A program made the translations under genes and the position numbers. DNA of 49,945 nucleotides, from the NCBI GenBank assembly GCA_017527945.1, contig JAFXPL010000157.1, forward strand, positions 1 to 49,945. The letters are read 5' to 3'. Source of the DNA: Bacteroidales bacterium. Its GTDB lineage: Bacteria > Bacteroidota > Bacteroidia > Bacteroidales > WCHB1-69. Shown one piece after another: positions 24,201 to 35,000 of the stretch; the stretch's first letter is position 1; each line of letters opens with the position of its first letter. A model generated the notes under the pieces. The model saw only the letters and a program-made list of their open reading frames with translations. It was not told the DNA's origin and searched no databases.

Positions 24201-25961
24201 CCGAAAATACACCCCCTCCTTCGCCATCAACTCCTCATGCGTGCCCTGCTCCACAATCCGGCCGCCGTCCATCACGCAGATGCGGTCGGCATGGCGCACA
24301 GTCGATAAGCGGTGCGCAATCACCACCACCGTACGCTGCTTCGACAACACCTCGACGGACTGCTGCACCAACCGCTCCGACTCCGTGTCCATGGCGGAGG
24401 TGGCCTCGTCCAACACTAACACCGGCGCGTTCCGCAGTACCGCCCGCGCGATGCTCACACGCTGCCGCTGACCGCCGGAGAGCGAAAGCCCACGGTCGCC
24501 CACCATATACTGGAAACCGTCCGGCAGCGACATAACGAAATCGTAGATGTTGGCCGCTTTCGCCGCCGCCACCACCTCCTCCATCGTGGCATCGCAACCC
24601 AACGTGATATTCCGGTAGATGGTGTCGTGGAACAGCATCACATCCTGCGAAACGAGCGCAAAGAGGCTCCTGTAGTCGCGCGTGCGGTAGCCACGAACAT
24701 CCACCCCATCCAAAAGGATTCTGCCGGAAGTGGGCTCGTAAAAGCGCATCAGCAGGTCGGCGAGCGTCGTCTTCCCCGCTCCCGAAGCCCCCACAAACGC
24801 CACCGTCTCCCCTTTCCGAATCGTCAGATCGACATGCTGCAAGACCGCCGTTTCATCGTATGCAAACGAGACATCCTCGAACACGACGCTCTCCCGGAAA
24901 TCCGACAATGCCTGCGCTCCGTCCGCCTCCTCCACGTTGTCCTCGACAGCAAGGAAGGCATGGATACGGTCAAGGGCCGCCTCGCCGCGCTTGTAGTCGG
25001 CGAAAGCGGAGGAGATGTTCGACACCGGCGTGATGATCTGCGTGAAAAGGGCAATGTAGGTGATGAACAACTCCGCCGACAAACCCGAACGGTCCGACAA
25101 CACCAGCGTGCCGCCAATCACCAAAACCACCATCACGGACGCCACTCCGAGGAACTCGCTCAACGGATTAGCCAAATAGCTCTGCCGATAGACTCGCTTC
25201 TGATGGCTGTGGAACTGCCGGTTCAACTCTGAAAAACGCTGATAGGCGTGTTCCTGCGCGTTAAAGCCGTAAATCACCCGAAGACCCGACAACGTCTCCT
25301 CCACATGCGAAAGCAGCACCCCCAACCGCTGACGGTAAGTTTTGGAGGAGCGCTTCAACAGGTGGGAAAGAAAACCGATAACCAAAAACGAGACCGGCAT
25401 CAGCAGAACAGCCCAAAGGGACAGCTGGTAGTCAATATAGAAAAGAAAGCCCAAGTAACAAAGCAACGCAATCGGGTCGGTAAGGAATTTCTGGATCGAA
25501 GCCAAAACCGTGTACTCCACCTCTTGGGCATCGTTCACGGCACGGGTCACTGCATCGCCGCGACTCTCCTTCGTGAAATAGCCCAACGGCAGCGAAATCA
25601 TCTTGTCGTACAACCGGTTGCGCAACGAATAGAGAAAATCGCTGCGCACATGCCCCATAATCCACTGCGAAGCATAATACGACAGATTACGCAGCAGAAA
25701 GAGCCCCGCAGCGGCCAAAATGAGCGCCACAACGGAATGCCCGGCACTGTCGAGCGGCAGCACTTTGGAAAGCACGCCCACCATATAGGCCGACAAGGTG
25801 CTCAACCCCTCCAACGTCCCTCTGAACAAGAGCTTCACAAACGGCTCAATCATCAAGAAAGTGAAGATCGTGAGCACAACATACAGCCCGTTCAACAGAA
25901 ACATCCCTGCCAAACGCCCCGCATACTGCTTCATGAAATCCCGTACAAAACCCCGACGCAT
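24180..25961 (-). CDS. MsbA-like ABC exporter (fused membrane and ATPase domains)
   Basis: 593 residues. Six membrane helices at about 15-320, then the nucleotide-binding domain: Walker A GASGAGKTT, Q-loop LVSQDVMLF, signature LSGGQRQRVS, Walker B VLVLDEATSAMD, H-loop IAHRLS. The type is that of lipid/lipopolysaccharide flippases and multidrug exporters; lipid A-core flipping is the likely role of one such protein in a Gram-negative, but paralogues exist. The start may be the ATG at 25961 or the in-frame ATG at 25934 (MKQYAGRLAG). Confidence 0.94.
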   Translation of the reverse strand: MRRGFVRDFMKQYAGRLAGMFLLNGLYVVLTIFTFLMIEPFVKLLFRGTLEGLSTLSAYMVGVLSKVLPLDSAGHSVVALILAAAGLFLLRNLSYYASQWIMGHVRSDFLYSLRNRLYDKMISLPLGYFTKESRGDAVTRAVNDAQEVEYTVLASIQKFLTDPIALLCYLGFLFYIDYQLSLWAVLLMPVSFLVIGFLSHLLKRSSKTYRQRLGVLLSHVEETLSGLRVIYGFNAQEHAYQRFSELNRQFHSHQKRVYRQSYLANPLSEFLGVASVMVVLVIGGTLVLSDRSGLSAELFITYIALFTQIITPVSNISSAFADYKRGEAALDRIHAFLAVEDNVEEADGAQALSDFRESVVFEDVSFAYDETAVLQHVDLTIRKGETVAFVGASGAGKTTLADLLMRFYEPTSGRILLDGVDVRGYRTRDYRSLFALVSQDVMLFHDTIYRNITLGCDATMEEVVAAAKAANIYDFVMSLPDGFQYMVGDRGLSLSGGQRQRVSIARAVLRNAPVLVLDEATSAMDTESERLVQQSVEVLSKQRTVVVIAHRLSTVRHADRICVMDGGRIVEQGTHEELMAKEGVYFRLVGLVG

Positions 25962-25966
25962 CGTTA

Positions 25967-26024
25967 CTTAGACAATAACAAATAACTATAACAAATAACT
26001 ATAACTTTGAACTCTGAACTAAAC
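25967..26024. repeat. AATAACTATAAC spacer repeat
   Basis: AATAACTATAACAAATAACTATAAC, then TTTGAACTCTGAACTAAAC words, between the giant-gene terminator and the ABC exporter start (given here only by its word types). Confidence 0.55.
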
Positions 26025-26062
26025 AAAAAAGGAGTTGCACGCTGTGTGCGCACAACTCCTTT
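26024..26062 (-). terminator. Intrinsic terminator of the giant T9SS gene
   Basis: AAAGGAGTTG (26028-26037) pairs with CAACTCCTTT (26053-26062), a perfect 10-bp stem, and the T-run follows on the minus strand (A-run 26025-26030 on plus). Twenty bases beyond the stop codon. Confidence 0.78.
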
Positions 26063-26081
26063 GCTTTATTCAGTTATCTGA

Positions 26082-29000
26082 CTATCGGGCTAAGACAGTG
26101 ACGATAACCTTCTTCGTGACGACAGCGTCGTTCGTGCGGACCGTCAAGATGTAGGAACCGACGGACAGGCTGTTCACATCAAACTCGAAGTAGTAGTTAT
26201 CATTGTCAACGAAGGTCTTGCCAGTATAGACGTTCTTACCATTCAGGTTGGTCAGCGTGACCGTAGCCTCACCGGCCATGTTGTGGACGCGAGCCTTGAG
26301 GGTCGTGGTGACAGCGGGAGCCGGGTTCGGCCAAACTTCCATGTCAGGAGCAACCGTGGTCTCGTCAACAACGAGGGCAGGAGCAACCTCAGGAGTAACA
26401 AACTCGTTAGGAGTAGTGTTCGGGATATCTGTACCCGTAACAGCGATATGGACAGAATCCTTGGCAAGGAGAGTCAGATTACCCATGAAAGCGTTCTGGC
26501 CACCGAGGTGCATCGTCGTGTCGGAACCGTCAGAAGCAGCACCTTCAGCGAGATACAGATGTTCGAAGTCATCGGGATGGTCAGTAGCATACAGTCTATA
26601 GACAATCTTGTAGTCACCATGCAGTCTGAACGGAACGATGGTCTTCGTCACAGGACGGTTAGCGAGGAAGTGCATCCACAAATCGTCGTAAACGTTCGTG
26701 TTCGACAAACCGAGGTTCGTGTTCGGGAAGTGGTTACCGGCAGTAGCGACAGACGGGTTGGCAATAGCATAGTTGTAGTAAGAAGTGTTGCCATTGGCAG
26801 AACCGTCACCATTTTGCCAGTTGAAAGCATTGGAAGTGACATACGGGAAGACATGACCATAAACATTGGTATAGTTCTGAGTCATAAGGTACTCACCAAT
26901 ATGATCGTTAGAAATCAACGTGTAGTCGGTGGCATCCTCACCCTTGTAGTAGATGTCATACTCAACATAGACCAACTTGTCGGGATCGTAGCACTCGTTG
27001 CCAACCATCCAGGTGTAGGTCAGACCCGTACCCGTGGTGGATTCATACTCATGCGTCTCCTCGCCTGCGGTATTCGTGAAGATGAACTCAGGCATATTCG
27101 TCACTCTCACAGAAGCACCCGTCTCAGTAGTACCCTTACAGCCGTTGCCGTCGGTAACCGTGACAGTAGCCGTGGTGAATTCAACACCGTCAGCATAGAC
27201 ATCGACAGAAACCGTGTTGCTATTGGTCGGCATGGTGGCAGGAACCACATTGTCGAAGTTGCCAGTGAAGCTGTAGCTGTAATCAACATAGCCAGGAGTA
27301 GCCGTGAAGGTGACATTCTCACCGTCACAAGCTTTGGCAGGACCCGTGATCGTAGGAACAGGCAACGTGTCGATGACAAGCGTCAGCATCTTGGTAACAC
27401 TACCGCAAGCTTGGTCATTATCATCGAGCGTGACAACAAGCTTCTTACCGTTGTACTCAGCAGCAGTCAGAACTGTGTTGAAGTCGAAAGCAACGTCATT
27501 GATAGTCCAGACAGTGTCATACTTGTCAGCATTGCCGTGGTAGTTGACAATCAAGCCAGTTTGGGCAAGCGTAACCTTGTTGCCTTCGCAAACTCTGATC
27601 TGATCGTTCATGGTAATTTCAGGAACGTTATTGACCGTCAGTTTCGTCCAGGCGGTGTTGAAGGTTTGGTCACACTCGGTCGTCCACGTGTAGCTGACAT
27701 AGACATCAGCAGCATCGGTGATAACCGTAGCCAAGGTAGCGGCAGTGGCTGCATCGCCGTCGGCATTGTTGGCAATCTTCCAGCCTTGAGCCGTGACATT
27801 TGCAGTACCCGTCCAAGTGGGTTGCGTGGCAACGAACGCGCTCAGTGCATCGCCGCTACAAGCCTCTTGATAAACAGGAGCCGTACGGTCGTTGGTCTTC
27901 ACTGTAACCTGAGCGAATGCCGTGTCAGCACCGCAATCCGGAGTGATGTTCGGAGTGGCGATCACTCTGATTCTGTCGCCTGCTTGGATCGGAAGAGCGG
28001 CGTTGAGAGCCAACACGTCAGAACCGCGAACAACAGCATAGTTCACACTCACCTCAGAAGCGGCATAGTTGCCATAGTCGTTAATCACAGCATGAACACC
28101 AGTAATAATCTCGTCAGCCGTGACGTTCGGACAAACCGTCACATTGGAAGCAGTGACATCAATCTTGTGGAGGAGACGGACAGTACCCAATTCTTGAGTG
28201 ATCTCACCACAAGCGTTCTCAACATGATAAGCAACAATTGCAGAAGCAGAAGGCAGATCCTTGATAGCATTCACCAAAGCATTCACATCAGCCACAGACG
28301 TGTAGGTCGTAGCGTCAGCGTTGGCCTTGTACATCCAACCTTCAGTAGTTGCAAACTCAACGTTACGGATACAGCTGGTAAGTGCTGCAGCGGCGTCATT
28401 AACACAGAGGTTAGCAGGAATGTTAACAGCCGCGAGTCTCGGTTTCGGATTCACCGTCACATTCACCGTGTTCGTCGTCACCACGTTACCGCAATGGTCA
28501 AGCATCGTGAAGAAAATATTTGCATTATTCGCGTCGTAAGGCAGCACCATACCATCACTCATACCACCAGGCACAGAACCAGTGGCGTGAATGGTAACAT
28601 TCGTAAAGTTACCCGTCACGAAATCGCTGAAATGCAGGGTGTCACCCTCACAATAAGTTCTCGCAGCAATGTTGTAGATCGTAGTGTCAACGACGATGGT
28701 GCGCGTAGCCGTGGCATTAGCGCAGAGACCATTATTATTGGCAACCGTCAACGTGAGGGTCTCACCGTTGTGCGTGTAGTATCTCGGAGTGAACGTGTAG
28801 GTGAACTCCTGATTCTCAGCCGTCACGTTATAGGTACCGACCGTAGCACCCTTGAAGGTCAGGGTAGCGGTAGCCGGATGACCGAACGTGGAGACTTTGA
28901 ACGTAACAGAAGCAGCCTCGTTGTTACAGTAAGAGGTAGCCAGTGCGAAGGAGTCGATAGCCGGAGCCTTGCTCACGTCGAAGTGGACATTGCTCTCGTC

Positions 29001-32000
29001 CGTACCGCAGGAATTCTCAGCCACATACTTCACATTGTGCGTGGAAGCGAACTCATAGTCAACAACCGTAGTGGCGGGAACCTCTGCAAAAGTATTGTTA
29101 GACTTGTACAGAGACAGCCAAGCAGTGTTATTGGTGTTGAAATCGTAAGAAGCAAAACGCGGAGAAGCAGAATTGTACTTCAAATAACGATCCGTGTGCT
29201 GGGCATTTCTGACCTGAATGTTGGAGCCGTTCATCGAAATGTTCCACTTGGCGTTGGGCGCATTCTGGTCATCAGTCAGCTGGATGCCGTTAGAGGTTAA
29301 ACCAGCGGCATACTTGCCAATTTCTGCATTGTAGATAGAATAAGTATTGTCCTCATTCTTAGTGATCGTCCAAACACAGAAAGGAGCAACGTAATCAAAG
29401 CCGACAACAGGTGCATAACCCAAAGCAGAACCCGAAGCAGTGTTTGTCATAGCTCTTAAAGAAGCAGGATGGGTAGTAGCATTGGTAATCATATAATCAC
29501 CATCGGTAAGCTCAGACATAGAAGTAACTTTAGTGTAACCAGAGTTTTCAGTATCTAAGGCCATCCACTTGCCGATGCCAGTAATACCGTTCCAGTTGAT
29601 GGTAAGCGAATCCATGAAGTCAGCCAAGGTGTAGTTCTCGGTCTCGCAGAACGGATCCACAACCACTCTTGCAGGCTTAATCTCAGGAGCAGCGTTCAGC
29701 GTAATGTTGTAGGTCACGATGCTGTCACAACCCGTCAGCACGCTCTTGTAGGTTCTCTCCACAGAGGTGGTGTAAGGATAGGTGGCGTCAGCAGGTTTCG
29801 TGATGACATCATTCGGATTGATTTCGTAGGACTCGCAAGCAATAGCCGTAACCGTCTCGTAGGAGAGGCGTTTGATGACGATAGGCAGAGAAGCGATGTT
29901 GGAGACACAACCTTGGTCGCTGGTGGACCAGACACAGAAGGTGTTCGTGTCAGCCATCGTGGTACCGACGGTATCGATCTGATAACGTTGGCCAACATAG
30001 CCGAGCGTCCAGTTCGTATCAACAAGAACCTTGCCGTTAACGGCGTAAGCCTGGATGTGAATCGGCTCGTTCTCGCAGAACTCGATAGCCTCTTCGAGAT
30101 CAGCTTGCGTGTAATGGACATCATTGACAACGAAGCCAATAACCGGCTTGGAGTTGACGATCACACGCACCGTGGTGTCGTAGCTGCAGCCCGTCAGTTC
30201 ATTGTGAACCGTGAGGACATACAAACAACCGGCAGGCATGACGTGGTCAACAATCACATCAATCGTGTTCGTGTTGGAGTAGCTCGGGTCGGAGCAAGGA
30301 GCGTTCCATTCATAGGTGAACGTACCGGCGCACTCGCTGCCTTCCTCGTAGTAAGCATTACCAATGAGTTGTCTGGGTTCGTCACCGATACAATAGGTGA
30401 ACGGAGCGTTATTACCCTCATTGTCCACAATCGTGATCGTAGGAACACAGTCGCTGTAGGGGATAGATGCGGAACCCTCGGTCCAGCAGTTGGAGTGTTC
30501 ATTGACATCCTTCACATAGAAGGTGTAGCTTCTGTTCGCAAGGTTCTCGAAAACATTGCTAACCTGCCAGTTTTCACCATCAAGGCTGTATCTCAGGTCT
30601 TTACCCGGATTCGTGCTGTGGGCGAAAATCGTGAGCGTACCGTCGCCGTCAACCGTGCTGCAGTAGGTGGTCGGAGTGGTGGCCATGCTGTCGATAATCA
30701 CTTGATAGAGGGAATCGGTAACCATAATGTTACCAGAAACACTACAACCCGTCACCGTATCAACTGCCACAACATGATACTCTCTGGCAGCGAGCCAGTA
30801 CTTCGTGTTGGTCAGCGGGAGTTCGTAAGGAACTGTCATCGCAGAATCCTCAGCGTTGTAGAAGTAATATTCGAAGAAGTGAGCGCCAGGAACCGTCTCC
30901 GTGGTCGGGACAACCACCGTCACAGTACCATCACCGGGCTTCTCAAACGTAGGAGCACACATGTGGTTCGGCGTAGAGATAAGCTGCATAGCGGGGAGTT
31001 CGTATTGCTGCACCATAATCGTGTCGGTCTTCACGCAACCATAGTTGGTCGTGGCCGTGTAGGTGTAGGTACCGCTCTGCAGGTTGCTGAACGTAATCTG
31101 AGAAGCCGTCGTGGCAGTCTCCTTCACGTAGTCACCAGACTCGATCTTGTAGGAAGCCATCTTGGCATTACCATAAAGAGGTTTGTTCATTGCAGAAGCA
31201 TTGGTGTTCTTCAGCGTGATGGTACCATTCTCCTTACCGATAGCACAATTCATGTTCATCGTGGAGGTAGCCGTGATAGCAGGATCGATGGTCATGTGAG
31301 TAACAAGGATGTTATTCTTAGCGACATAGCAGTAATACTTGTTCGTACCAACAATGTCGTAAGAGCCATTATACAAGCTTACCCAACCATTAGAAGTGTA
31401 ATCAGCCTTCTTACCAATGGTGTCGGTGCCTTTAATAAGGTTATAATCAAGATAGTTGCTCAGCGGAGAGGTAATCTTAATTGTACCATTGGCAGTATCA
31501 ATAAGGCAGAAGAAGTTGGAGGTCGTGCTGACCTGCAATTGAGTACCAATAGCATCGTAGCCAACCATAGCTTCAACAGGAGTGATCGTGGCACAACCGT
31601 TAGCGGGATTGAAGGCCTCAATGTAGTATTTCACATTGTCCTTCACACCCGTGATCGGGTTGTTGGCAGCGGTCAAGACAGCGTTGTTGATGACCGTGTC
31701 TTCTGCGGTATAGACCGTATATTGCCAAGCAGCATTAGAGGTGATCTTAATCGTACCATTATAGATATTGGCATCGTTGACACAGTTGTTGTTCGGCGTA
31801 ACCGTGAACGTAGGAACAGGTCTCGGAGCGGAATCTGCAAGCGTGAAAGCAGTGTCGTTCATGCAGAGCGTAGAGAGCTGGATCGTACGGATGACATAGT
31901 TGCCAACAGACAGGTTATTGTAGGAGGCAGCCGTGCCGATCAGTTCGCCAAGGCCTTCTTCCGTAGAACGATAGAGTTCATATCTGAAACCATTCTGTGC

Positions 32001-35000
32001 ATTGATGTTCAAGACACCGTTGTCATTGGTACAGACCGTGACATCAGTCGTAGTGAACTGAGGATTGATAGGCGCATTGCTGTTGTTCAGAATCTCAACC
32101 GGGTAAGAACGCTCGCAATCGTGGTCCGTATAAACCGTGAGGGTGTACAAACCGGGTCTCAGGGAATCGAACGCGATGGTGTTCCATTCCGTGGGCTGGT
32201 GGTCAGGATTGTCGGAAATCTTGAAGAAATGGAAGAAATCGAAATCGTTGTGCTGCAATTCGTAAGCATAGCCCGTAGGAGCTTGATCAACAATCAAAGC
32301 ACCGTTGAAACGCTCACACAACGTGTTGGGGTATTTGCGGAGAATCGGGTCGGCACCCTGGAAATAGACCGTCAGGTCAGCGGTAGCGGTAGCGGTACAA
32401 CCGAGCGCATCCTCAACTGCCACCTGATAGGTATAGGTACCGGGCTCCATAGCGCCCTGAGCGTGATAAGAAGCGTCAGTGTTGTTGTCGAGGTCGTCGC
32501 CGTCAACAAGAGTCCACTCGTAGGTGACATCACCCACAGCATTCTCCACGACGCTGGTGAAATCAACACCATTGTTTTCGATGAAAGTTTGACAATCAGC
32601 AGTGTCAGCAGGAACAACACGGACAGTCAGAACTTCAGCGGGCTTCAAGACGTTCACATTGAGCGTGTTGGCCTTGCCGCACGGGTTCTTCACGGTGATG
32701 GTCACCACCTGGGAATCGGTCGTCAGCTCCGTGCCGGCGGCAGGGCTCTGGGAATACCAGTCGGTGCGCTCAACGGTAGCGTAATCGTCGGAGTATTTAA
32801 TTCTGAAGAACTCATAGCAATCGTCAGCAACGAGGTATTCGTCAATCAGATTCTTGAAGTCGGGGATGAGGAAGATACAACCCTCTTGCTTCACAACAGT
32901 GGTATCCGGAATAACATCGATGAATTGCGGGCCATTGGCCTTCACCTCGATGGTGTCGGTAACGGAACCCACACATCCACGATCGTCAACCACATACACC
33001 GTAGGATAGTACAGCGTGTCGCACCATTCCGGAACGATGGTCACCCAAGTGCGGTTCGTAGTCGGAACAATGTTCACACTCTCGCCACTCCAAGTGTAGG
33101 CATTTTCAGCAACTGTCTGGCCTTCGATAGCATTGACAATCTCAGCCTCGATGGTGAGGTTGCCGTAGGTCGGGCAGTAAGGCTCAACCTGGCCGTTCTC
33201 CACAATGTGGTTGATGACCACCTGCGGCAGAGGACGCACGTTGATGACAACGGGCTCAGTTTCGGCGTAGCAGCCGTTACGATCGGTAACTCTCATCACG
33301 AAGGTGTAGTCGCCGGTGCCCGGGAAGACGATTTGGGTCGTAGTGTCGTTAACAGCGGTGAAAGTGACAGCTCTGCCGTTCACTTCTCTCCACTCATAGG
33401 TATAAGGAACGAAAGGTCCCATGATGGTGTCATCCGTGATATAGGTGACATCGAAATGCAGGTTGGCGGTGTCGCCGAAGCACTGGTTGCCGCTGCTGGT
33501 GACAGCATTCGGCTGGATAGCGATGTGCTCAGGACGATCGAGGAAGATGATGTCTTGTGCGAAGACATTACCGCATCTGTCGGTGATCTGAGCCACCACA
33601 GAGAGGTGGTTCTTCGATCTGAAGATATCAACACCGTTAATCGGGGACTCGGTCGTGTTCTCCCAGAAGAACTTGAGCGTGCTCATCAGGTAAGCGCTGT
33701 CGGTGCAGTTGTCGAAAACATGGGAAGCGACGGCGTTCACGAAGGTCATGCTGTCGGGAGAGTTGAAGGTGCAGTTGCCACCTTCGACCGGGAACAGGCG
33801 AATCAACGGGAACTCACCCTCGGCGAACACGAAGGTAGGCTTCGTGGTGTCGCGGGTCACGAAAACGTGAGCGAACGTCACGGCGTTACCGCAGTGATCC
33901 TTCACCGTGTAGGTTCTGGTCAGAGACTCGACACAGGTGGTGTCGGAAACGCTGCTCACCACGGTGGTCACATTATCAATGTAAAGGAGATCCTTGTCGC
34001 AGTTGTCATTGAACTCAATGTTAGCGGCAGCCTCAAGAGCGGCAATGGTCGTATAGACAGGAGCGTTGACAGAGTCGAGATGGCAGGCGAAAATCTCCGT
34101 CGTCACCGTGCTCTTGTTCACCGTAGGATTGATGGTGTCGTTAGCGACATAGTTGAACACAACGGGTTCAGACTTACAGCCGTTGCCATCCACCACATAG
34201 ACCGTCGTCTCATAAGCGGTACGACAGCTGTCGAGGGCAGAGGTCTGGTTGTAAGCGGTCTGGTTCTTGACGTTAGTGGTGAAACCAGGAGCCTGAACGT
34301 GGAAAACGACATTGTTACGGTTAGCAGTTGTTCTTCTATTTGAGCTGTTGCTCGGAATATTATTAGGATTGGTATATTGAGTGCTACCATAATAGGCCAT
34401 GCCCTTATTACCAGAACATTGAGAAGTCTTGAAATTATTGCCATAAGCAATCGTATTGTCAGAAGCGGCAGCAACCGTCAACACGAGGTTTTCGGTAGAA
34501 TTGTAGAGATACGGCGTTTGAAGCTCAATCTCAACCAAGCCTTTCTCGTTGCAAACAAGCGTGCCCTCATAGACAGGAGTCAGGTTGTCCAAGAACCAAG
34601 CTCTTGTGGAAGTGTTGAAGGCAGATTGATTCGTCGTGTTAAGGTAGATGACCACATTCTTCGTCAGAGAAGTCGTGGAGTTCCAATCGAAGGAAATCTT
34701 GGTGATTTCACCAGTGCCAACCTCGGCCGGGGTGAAAATCTGTTGGGTGAAGGAATACTTCGCGTTCGTATAGAACGGGAAATAAGCGTTACCGGAGTTG
34801 CCGGTGCCCACAACATTGTTCTGGTCGGGAGCAACCGTCTCGCGCGTACCGTTGACCAGCACCTCGGTCACGTCACCGCCCCAATGATAGGTATAAGCGG
34901 CATCGGTGTTGTCGGGGTTGTTGTTGATCTTCACCTTCATGGTAGCCTCGCTGCCCGGGCAAATCACGCTCGGGATGGGAGCGACCTGAGCCAGTTCGGG

